From contig DYGR01000033.1 of assembly GCA_020724545.1 (NCBI GenBank), positions 1-33,609 of the forward strand: a stretch of DNA of 33,609 bases. The letters run 5' to 3'. The translations under genes were made by a program, and so were the position numbers. The notes under the pieces were generated by a model. The model searched no databases. It was not told the DNA's origin and saw nothing but the letters and a program-made list of their open reading frames with translations. The stretch is from Candidatus Methanoperedens nitratireducens. GTDB taxonomy: Archaea > Halobacteriota > Methanosarcinia > Methanosarcinales > Methanoperedenaceae. This document shows positions 18,343 through 23,587 of this stretch, in pieces (within the stretch, counting starts at the first letter, position 1; each line of letters opens with the position of its first letter).

Positions 18343-18412
18343 GTATATATATCTTTCTTTCTATCTCTCTTTCTATCTCTTAAAAAGAAAGATAGAAAGA
18401 TTTATACAAACA
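18343..18412. promoter_or_regulatory. Divergent promoter region with triple operator-like repeat
   Basis: The 12-mer TCTTTCTATCTC occurs twice in tandem (18356-18367 and 18368-18379). An inverted copy AGATAGAAAGA follows at 18390-18400. TATA-like boxes flank the array: TATATATA at about 18344-18351 for the minus-strand operon, and ATTTATAC at about 18399-18406 for the plus-strand genes. The plus-strand ATG at 18431 lies about 25 nt from its TATA, so that mRNA is probably leaderless. A regulator binding the repeats could switch both directions. Confidence 0.55.
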
Positions 18413-18430
18413 AGGGTTAATAAAGAGATT

Positions 18431-18580
18431 ATGAATTGTCCAAAATGCAGGAGTAGAAACGTTGTGAAATCAGGCTTTGCTATTCGCAAAGGCGGGAGAG
18501 TGCAATCATACAAATGTAAGGACTGTGGGCACACATTCATTGAAGGACGAAGCAGGAAAGCAGAGAGATTGATATCATGA
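18431..18580 (+). CDS. Small zinc-ribbon protein (InsA-N-like)
   Basis: A 49-residue protein starting MNCPKCRSRNVVKSGFAIRK, with C-x2-C (CPKC) and a second C-x2-C (CKDC) 25 residues later, then GHTFIEGRS. It matches the zinc ribbon found at the N-terminus of IS1-type InsA and related transposition or DNA-binding proteins. It stands here as a stand-alone protein and is one of only two plus-strand genes in the element. Its stop overlaps the next ATG (ATGA). It is a candidate regulator of the adjacent divergent promoter. Confidence 0.7.
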   Translation: MNCPKCRSRNVVKSGFAIRKGGRVQSYKCKDCGHTFIEGRSRKAERLIS

Positions 18581-18900
18581 CCGCAGAAAAAGTACCTGGC
18601 TGGTTAAAGCAAGTCCTGATGCCCGAGCTCATCGAGATAAAAGGTGAGCTCAGGACAATCAACACAAGGATCGATTCAACGAATTCAAGGATTGATTCAA
18701 CGAATGAGAGGATAGACAGCCTGAGAAATGAGATCAAATCAGAGATAGCGCGCCTTGAAGAAAGAGTGGATAGCCTCAGGGCTGAAATGACTGTAAAGTT
18801 CGACTCACTGGAAAAGCGGATCCCTGTGATCGAGAAGATATCTGTCCTGGAGCACAAGATAGCAGATCTGGAGAGAAGGCTGGCTGCTGCAGAGACGTGA
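18577..18900 (+). CDS. Coiled-coil protein
   Basis: A 107-residue protein. After a short N-terminal segment (MTAEKVPGWLKQVLMPELIE), almost the whole chain is heptad-patterned. The near-repeats NTRIDSTNSRIDSTNERIDS are followed by LRNEIKSEIARLEERVDSL and end LEHKIADLERRLAAAET. It probably forms a parallel trimer or dimer stalk. It is translationally coupled to the zinc-ribbon gene, which suggests a two-protein complex in which one binds nucleic acid and the other oligomerises. I know similar small coiled-coil proteins in methanogen genomes but no function for them. Confidence 0.7.
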   Translation: MTAEKVPGWLKQVLMPELIEIKGELRTINTRIDSTNSRIDSTNERIDSLRNEIKSEIARLEERVDSLRAEMTVKFDSLEKRIPVIEKISVLEHKIADLERRLAAAET

Positions 18901-19033
18901 TCAAACAATATTTCCTGGGAAATATCCTTTTTTGTTTCAAAAAGCTGCATTTTGAACATTCCGTTACGGAAGAAAGCCTCCAGGATGCGATATAAGCCTC
19001 GATATCCAGGCAGGACATGGTTTTGTATCTGCT

Positions 19034-19070
19034 GTTTGAGAGCGACATCTGACAGAACAAGGTCTTTAAC
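19034..19070. repeat. 37-bp direct repeat, copy 1
   Basis: A perfect 37-bp copy (begins GTTTGAGAGCGAC, ends GGTCTTTAAC), repeated at 19135-19171. It encodes VKDLVLSDVALK on the minus strand. The 64 bp between the copies hold a 26-bp palindrome. Confidence 0.9.
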
Positions 19071-19097
19071 CTTCACACCCTAAAATAGATGACGATG

Positions 19098-19123
19098 TTG
19101 TTTGTATGAATTCATACAAACAA
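19098..19123. repeat. 26-bp perfect palindrome
   Basis: The half-site is TTGTTTGTATGAA followed by its exact complement, centred on an EcoRI-like GAATTC. One arm (ATACAAACAAG, 19114-19124) is identical to the segment just downstream of the TATA box of the zinc-ribbon gene (18404-18414). It may be an operator or the core of a small inserted element. Confidence 0.75.
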
Positions 19124-19134
19124 GAGCCAATAGA

Positions 19135-19171
19135 GTTTGAGAGCGACATCTGACAGAACAAGGTCTTTAAC
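19135..19171. repeat. 37-bp direct repeat, copy 2
   Basis: Identical to 19034-19070. The two copies bracket 64 bp, as expected for a duplication made when the short segment was inserted or by unequal recombination. Confidence 0.9.
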
Positions 19172-19545
19172 ATCGCCCGTGGTTAGCTTCTTTTTATGTC
19201 CCCTTCCTGCGCCTTGTTTACCGTTTAAATCGGTTTTGATTTTTTCTATAGCCTTCTCTTTGATAACAGGGTCTTTTTCATTCAATAAAGGTCGGGCTGC
19301 ACCTTCTGATAAGCCGACAATTGTCTGCTCTTTAGGAACGATCAGGCAAGAGGATCACGGTTTGCGAATGACCAGACGTTGTACAGTTGCAAGGATTCAG
19401 GAATATTAATTTTTCCAGAAATAGAATTTTTAATATCTTCTATGATTTGAGCCACCCTTCCTTGAGTAATATTAGTTTCGTTGGCTATCTCTTCCTGCGT
19501 CTTGCATTGCAAGCACAGTTCCAGATAGCAAGCACACAGGCACAC

Positions 19546-19671
19546 ACACGATCAAGCGTTCTCCTGTCAGATGATGCACTCGTGCCCTCGTGCTGTTCGT
19601 GCCTCCAATCGAAGCCTGAGCAATCTACTTTGTAACAGTGTAAATTAAAAAAAGTAACGGAAAAAAGAAGA
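19546..19671. other. Degenerate sequence upstream of the ParB-like remnant
   Basis: Continues the decayed gene. One frame reads GTSASSDRRTLDRVCACVLA and shifts frame near 19520. No intact start is seen. An A-rich run (AATTAAAAAAAGTAACGG) at about 19643-19660 could be a minus-strand oligo-T terminator for the terminase operon's transcripts. Confidence 0.35.
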
Positions 19672-20247
19672 TCAGGACAGTGCCACGAGTGCTGCCCTGT
19701 GATCAGGTAAGTTCGTGAGCCTGTCATAGCATGGCGGCCGCTCTAGCTTCGCAAAAGGCTGCTGCGCCTGTGCAAGCGCTGATTCAAGCACGTGAAGCAG
19801 CTCGGGTATCTTCCTGATATCATGCCTGAGACTCTCTGCCTGCTCTTGATCTTTTGGAGGTACCACAGGACCGAGAGTCTCAGGATCGATGACCGTGAGT
19901 TTTTGTAACTGCAGCTTCTTCTGTTCGCTTTCATACCGCAGGCTGTGGATCCTCGATTCAATCACCTCGATAGGATCATCAGTCCTTGCAGACAGCGTGA
20001 GCGCGCTATGGTCCAGGCTTGCATATATCCCATGAGCGTGTTCCATCGCTGCCTCTAATTGCACATTTGCGTTTCGAAGGCCTGCAATCTCTTTCAGAAA
20101 ATGCTGCGTGTACTCGCTGTAGATATCATCTAACCGAAATGTTCCTTTTTCATCAGGTGTGGCGAAATTTAGCAAAGCAGCAGATACTGCCTGTATGCGC
20201 TCGCGTCTGCGCAGGATTTGCTTGTTCAGGTCGCTGAAAGGTTCCAT
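19672..20247 (-). CDS. Hypothetical coiled-coil protein downstream of terminase
   Basis: A 191-residue, largely helical protein, not recognised. Helices are rich in Gln, Glu and Leu (IQAVSAALLNFATPDEKGTF, AGLRNANVQLEAAMEHAHGI, IESRIHSLRYESEQKKLQLQ, DIRKIPELLHVLESALAQAQ). The ATG at 20247 directly follows the stop of the previous gene, with GGCGGTG upstream. In tailed-virus genomes the gene after terL is often the portal; this protein is far too short and lacks portal features. It may be a scaffold-like or accessory protein. Confidence 0.6.
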   Translation of the reverse strand: MEPFSDLNKQILRRRERIQAVSAALLNFATPDEKGTFRLDDIYSEYTQHFLKEIAGLRNANVQLEAAMEHAHGIYASLDHSALTLSARTDDPIEVIESRIHSLRYESEQKKLQLQKLTVIDPETLGPVVPPKDQEQAESLRHDIRKIPELLHVLESALAQAQQPFAKLERPPCYDRLTNLPDHRAALVALS

Positions 20248-20547
20248 TTAAGCACCGCCTGCTATTACTTTCCCGCCAACTGTGAATGAGGTATCATCTC
20301 TTCGCGTGGTCTCGCCTGATACCCTGAGACTCTCAAGGATTGCAGGATCCACATGAGCACCTGAGACGACTTTAGCGCCGACTGTGAAGCCGTTAGTTTT
20401 TGTGCTTCCTGCGTCTATCCGCGATTGCTCGCTCATCACCCTTTTAACGATGCTGTCAATTAACCTGTCGTCCACTTCTCTTTTTTGCATTCTTTCCATC
20501 GCTGCTACCTGCTCTTCCGCAGGCATGAAACTTCTTAGTTTTACCAT
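20248..20547 (-). CDS. Small hypothetical protein with a repeated C-terminal motif
   Basis: A 99-residue protein from the ATG at 20547 (then VKLRSFMPAEEQVAAMERM), which has an AAAGGAG site 11 nt upstream. An earlier ATG at 20586 has no such site. The C-terminus carries an imperfect repeat: GFTVGAKVVSGAHVDP and SFTVGGKVIAGGA. The helical N-terminal part contains KREVDDRLIDSIVKRVMSEQ. It lies between the terminase nuclease gene and the 191-residue gene. Function unknown. Confidence 0.6.
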   Translation of the reverse strand: MVKLRSFMPAEEQVAAMERMQKREVDDRLIDSIVKRVMSEQSRIDAGSTKTNGFTVGAKVVSGAHVDPAILESLRVSGETTRRDDTSFTVGGKVIAGGA

Positions 20548-20614
20548 ATCTTTCTTGTCTCCTTTCGTTCTTGTTCTTATTGTCATAATTTTATGACTGC
20601 AATATAAAGTAGAG

Positions 20615-21301
20615 TTAGACCCGCAATCCTGACATACCGAAGCTCGGTAAGCTGAAGTTCGGGATCCGCTGCTGTTCTGCTGCCTTAGCCAGGTGTTCGC
20701 CATACCATGCAGCGCACGCGACCGATAACACTAAGTCATCATGCACACCCTCGCGCCATGCTTCATATGAGTCATGGCCTGTCCTGATATTTATTTTTAC
20801 TTTGAAGTTCAGCAGTTCGTTGTTGAACGTTTCAGCATCTTTCAACCAACGGCTAACCTTGATCCTTCCACTTTGGTACAGCACCTGCAGCACACCTACT
20901 AAATCACGCTTTGCCACACTGAAAATCGAGCCTTCACGTGTAACGGCACTGCCGCCGTGTATTGAGATACCGACAGGCTGTAGTTTCGCCTGCTTGAAGC
21001 TATCATATACAGGCCTGCCAACACCTGTGCTGTCGATCACCAGGGAAGGGCTGCTGCCTTTACTCAGGCTTTTATAAATCTGTTCCACGCGCTTGATGAT
21101 AACCGGGTAAGGTGTGCCCAAGGGCACTCGTTCTAAATGTCTTACGTGATAGACCGTTTCAGCTTTAGTGCCACTCCGAGTGCTACTCATTCTTTGTTCG
21201 AGCACACTCACCGCAGTGTAATCCGCCGCCTGTCCTAAATCAACACCAATAATCGTATTTTTTAATGTTGTGTATCTTTCTTTCTCTTCCATTTCAATCA
21301 C
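20615..21301 (-). CDS. Terminase large subunit, nuclease half
   Basis: A 228-residue RNase H-like domain. Metal-binding acids are visible: D21 in IIGVDLGQAADYTAV, D90 in SLVIDSTGVG, and D188/D189 in GVHDDLVLSVACAAW. This is the C-terminal headful-nuclease domain of viral large terminases, encoded separately here. The GTG start at 21301 overlaps the end of the ATPase gene by 8 bp. The nuclease cuts concatemeric DNA during capsid packaging. The split may be ancestral, a sequencing or natural frameshift, or recoding; see findings. Confidence 0.8.
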   Translation of the reverse strand: MIEMEEKERYTTLKNTIIGVDLGQAADYTAVSVLEQRMSSTRSGTKAETVYHVRHLERVPLGTPYPVIIKRVEQIYKSLSKGSSPSLVIDSTGVGRPVYDSFKQAKLQPVGISIHGGSAVTREGSIFSVAKRDLVGVLQVLYQSGRIKVSRWLKDAETFNNELLNFKVKINIRTGHDSYEAWREGVHDDLVLSVACAAWYGEHLAKAAEQQRIPNFSLPSFGMSGLRV

Positions 21302-22046
21302 CTAAAGATAAAGGTTCAATGTCGTCCGATAGCGCATTCTGCACCGATTCATAACTGAAGATTTGATCAGTGGTTTCCGTGAATTCGCCCAGGTATTCAC
21401 TCCTGAAAAAGAAGTCGGGCATGGTTGACTTCTCTTCTTTCAAAAAGTCCGGGCTTATCCTTGAGCAATTATGAGCGGTGATTTTGATCTTCTCCCAGCT
21501 TTGGCCTTCTGTCCACTCCTTGAAAAAAAAGCCTCTCTTGCCGTAAGGTGTGGACATGAGAATGAGTTTGCCGCCAGACACAGCTAGCATTGGCCTTATA
21601 CTGTAATACAGCTCGTCACTCACTCTCGCCGCTTCGTCCACGACGATGAGAGAAGCGCCTGAGAAGCCGCGTATAGTGGCCTCTGTAGAAGGCAAGGAGA
21701 CGATCCTGGAACGGTTCTCCATAGTTAGGCTAAGCTTGTTATCTTCGTGCAGTAAAGGCTGCTGTGAGAGCTTCCTGACGGCTTCTGTGACTTTTCTGAA
21801 CAACTCGCTTGATTGCCTGAGTGATGGACTCACAAGCAGGATCAGGCTGCCAGGATAGAACAGAGCTCGATGCAGCGCTAACACACCTGCAGTAGAGGAT
21901 TTACCGCTTTGCCTGCAGCAGTTGAGTAGCAAGCGCTTACCATTCCAGCGCAGCGCGTGAGACTGCCAGGGATCGGGATCGAAAGATAAAGCTTCCTTTG
22001 CGAATACCACAGGATCCAGCGCCATTCTAAGATTACCCTGGAGCAC
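21294..22046 (-). CDS. Terminase large subunit, ATPase half
   Basis: A 250-residue packaging ATPase domain. Walker A CRQSGKSS is at 44-51, Walker B LIVVDEAA at 133-140 with the catalytic Glu, and the coupling motif MSTP at 164-167. The Q motif is DPWQSHAL at 25-32. The final residues (YLGEFTETTDQIF) are the normal hinge into the nuclease domain, after which a stop occurs. The GTG start at 22046 has a consensus AGGAGGT site 5 nt upstream and overlaps the small-subunit gene by 14 bp. It powers DNA translocation into a procapsid. Confidence 0.85.
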   Translation of the reverse strand: MLQGNLRMALDPVVFAKEALSFDPDPWQSHALRWNGKRLLLNCCRQSGKSSTAGVLALHRALFYPGSLILLVSPSLRQSSELFRKVTEAVRKLSQQPLLHEDNKLSLTMENRSRIVSLPSTEATIRGFSGASLIVVDEAARVSDELYYSIRPMLAVSGGKLILMSTPYGKRGFFFKEWTEGQSWEKIKITAHNCSRISPDFLKEEKSTMPDFFFRSEYLGEFTETTDQIFSYESVQNALSDDIEPLSLGD

Positions 22047-22518
22047 GGTTAACCTCCTGCAGCGCCTCGGTAAGCCGGAGTTTAGCCTCTGGAAAAGGTT
22101 CTAAGGCCTGTAAAATTACGGTCCGCAATTCCAGCCACTCAGGCGCCAGAGTAATGTTGATTGTTCCCTCTTGTTGCAGCTCACCCTGGAGTTTTGCAAG
22201 TAGCTCTAAGCAGCCCTTAGCCTCACGTACACCCTGGAGAGCTGTCCTTAGATCACCTGCTGCCTCTGCCTTGTTGAGTAGCTCCCAGGCCTTTCTCTGC
22301 AGCTCCTTGACCTGCTCTAGCAAGCTGTCAGCCTGGACTGCTTCCTGTGCTTCCTGGGCCTTTACCATTTTTACTGGTAAATGTTCTTTATGGCGTTGTA
22401 ATGTCGTTGCTGATGTACCGTAACGTTCCGCTAAGTAACGGTACGGTTTACCTTCCAGTAAGGCCGTGTTTATTTCGTCTTTCTGTTCATGTTCGCATAT
22501 AGTGCATTTTCTAGGCAT
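22033..22518 (-). CDS. Terminase small-subunit-like DNA-binding protein
   Basis: A 161-residue protein starting MPRKCTICEHEQKDEINTAL. A CxxC knuckle is followed by a helix-turn-helix (ALLEGKPYRYLAERYGTSAT, LQRHKEHLP) and a helical oligomerisation region (residues 60-130). Its position directly upstream of the terminase ATPase gene and this architecture fit a small terminase subunit that recognises viral DNA. The ATG at 22518 has a strong AGGAGGT site 7 nt upstream; the longer in-frame start at 22641 is rejected. Confidence 0.7.
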   Translation of the reverse strand: MPRKCTICEHEQKDEINTALLEGKPYRYLAERYGTSATTLQRHKEHLPVKMVKAQEAQEAVQADSLLEQVKELQRKAWELLNKAEAAGDLRTALQGVREAKGCLELLAKLQGELQQEGTINITLAPEWLELRTVILQALEPFPEAKLRLTEALQEVNRAPG

Positions 22519-22681
22519 GGTTAGGACCTCCTGTTTCTTCTGAGCTGCAAGGATTATTTGCCGGAAAATATTCCAGGCAGCCCGCGCAGCTTCGACCACA
22601 AACGTAGCTGTACTTGCACGGCCTGATATCGTGGCCTGCAAGCTTTCGTATCCTCTCGGTTTTTCGGTGAAGGTTGTTCAT
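22511..22681 (-). CDS. Small cysteine-rich (zinc-binding) protein
   Basis: A 56-residue protein starting MNNLHRKTERIRKLAGHDIR with a tight cysteine cluster C-x5-C-x3-C-x2-C (CKYSYVCGRSCAGC) that probably binds zinc. It overlaps the terminase small-subunit start by 8 bp and begins 5 bp after the stop of the acetyltransferase gene. Family not recognised. Its place between the acetyltransferase and terminase genes suggests an early or packaging-related role. Confidence 0.55.
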   Translation of the reverse strand: MNNLHRKTERIRKLAGHDIRPCKYSYVCGRSCAGCLEYFPANNPCSSEETGGPNHA

Positions 22682-22685
22682 GCTA

Positions 22686-23306
22686 TCACCAACAAACAAC
22701 CGTTTGAACATCGATATCATACCATTTTCTCAAAAATTGCTGTGTGGCGTAAGATGGACGGCAATAAGCAAGTTCCGCAGGCGTTTTTTCGTGATAACTC
22801 AGCATAGCATCAAAAAGTTTCTTGCCGATGCCTTTTCTCTGAACGTGCGGGAACACACAGAAATCACTCACGCTTGTGAAAAGTTTTTTGGTACCCTCTT
22901 CTAAAATAATATTCCTGTTATCTGTTGTAAGATATCCCACAGGTTTTCCGTGATCTACATAGATAAAAACAACCTGGTTCAATTTTTTGACCGAATCCGA
23001 GTCAGTCATTGGAAAATCGATCTGTTGAAGGTGTTTTGATATGCTGCCAAGACTATCTATTGCATGTTTTAGTTTAGCATTCTGCAAATTGTTTTTAGTG
23101 ATTGCTATAATACCTTCCTTTCCAAGACGGAAAGAGCACTTCTTAGCATGTGCTGTGGCCATTTTATACAGATCTCTGCGATCTACAAAAAACAGTTTAA
23201 AGCAACGAGAACAACAGAAAGCGTCATATCTCAGCTTTCCATCAGCACCTACTGAAGCATAACTACCTGTTTTTAATTCGTGAAATTCTTCATCATACAA
23301 AGACAT
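22686..23306 (-). CDS. Zinc-finger GNAT acetyltransferase resembling alpha-tubulin acetyltransferase (Mec-17)
   Basis: A 206-residue protein. An N-terminal zinc finger C32-x2-C35-x17-H53-x3-C57 resembles the MYST-type C2HC finger (HAKKC ending). The GNAT domain (about 80-203) has the acetyl-CoA loop QRKGIGKKLFDAML (156-169). It reads very like Mec-17/ATAT1: SDFCVFPHVQRKGIGKKLF against eukaryotic LDFYxHESVQRHGxGRELF, and CRPSYATQQFLRKWYDI against DRPSxKLLxFLxKHYxL. D148 matches the ATAT1 catalytic Asp; its C120 equivalent is not obvious. The substrate is unknown. The ATG at 23306 follows a GGAGGGAG site. It heads the GNAT/terminase transcription unit. Confidence 0.75.
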   Translation of the reverse strand: MSLYDEEFHELKTGSYASVGADGKLRYDAFCCSRCFKLFFVDRRDLYKMATAHAKKCSFRLGKEGIIAITKNNLQNAKLKHAIDSLGSISKHLQQIDFPMTDSDSVKKLNQVVFIYVDHGKPVGYLTTDNRNIILEEGTKKLFTSVSDFCVFPHVQRKGIGKKLFDAMLSYHEKTPAELAYCRPSYATQQFLRKWYDIDVQTVVCW

Positions 23307-23349
23307 GATCTACACTCCCTCCATCTCAAAAAAACACGTATAAGATTTA

Positions 23350-23390
23350 GAACATATTTGAACATATTTTGAACATATTTTGAACATATG
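23350..23390. repeat. Four tandem GAACATAT repeats
   Basis: GAACATAT occurs four times with 10-11 bp spacing (the unit is GAACATATTTT). It lies just upstream of the acetyltransferase gene and downstream of the primase-helicase stop. Helical-turn spacing suggests cooperative protein binding, either an operator for the minus-strand GNAT/terminase operon or replication iterons. Confidence 0.65.
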
Positions 23391-23587
23391 AAATATGACT
23401 ACTCTTACTTTTTGTACTAATTGAACGTTATATAGAGATATATAGAGAGAATATTTTTCTATACTCAGATATTTGGAATATTTTTCTTTGTGTGTATGTT
23501 TCCCGTTCAAAAGGTTCAATAGTTCAAAATCTTGCTCCGCATATCGGAAGTGTGCTGTACAAAAGCCGTAAAAAACCCCGTTCAGAT
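23391..23587. other. AT-rich intergenic region between primase-helicase and acetyltransferase genes
   Basis: Rich in TATA-like stretches (GTTATATAGAGATATATAGAGAG near 23429-23451, and repeats of AATATTTTTCT at about 23451 and 23478). A reading frame that would span the region in the minus direction has no domain and skewed composition. With the adjacent iterons this is the best candidate for a promoter or replication origin of the element. Confidence 0.45.

Larger units (their letters stand above)
18925..19545 (-). pseudogene. Decayed ParB-like / helix-turn-helix gene, interrupted
   Basis: Minus-strand pieces in different frames read as one former protein. A helix-turn-helix segment TQEEIANETNITQGRVAQII ends at SFANRDPLA (to 19342). 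In another frame come IVGLSEGAARPLLNEKDPVI, KEKAIEKIKTDLNGK and KKKLTTGDVKDLVLSDVALK (about 19335-19140). After a 101-bp interruption, DVALKQQIQNHVLPGYRGL and RILEAFFRNGMFKMQLFE follow (to about 18925). The pattern recalls ParB-like proteins that carry an HTH. Frameshifts and the duplication described separately make it non-functional. Confidence 0.5.

Noticed and set aside
18537..19076. A 179-codon minus-strand ORF antisense to the coiled-coil gene
   Set aside because: Its first 50 codons belong to the decayed ParB-like gene and the rest is Ser/Leu/Arg shadow translation of heptad repeats. The plus-strand coiled-coil gene explains the open frame.
20548..20703. N-terminal extension of the 99-residue protein up to a start at 20703
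   Set aside because: It would overlap the terminase nuclease gene by about 90 bp, and the later ATG at 20547 has a good ribosome-binding site.
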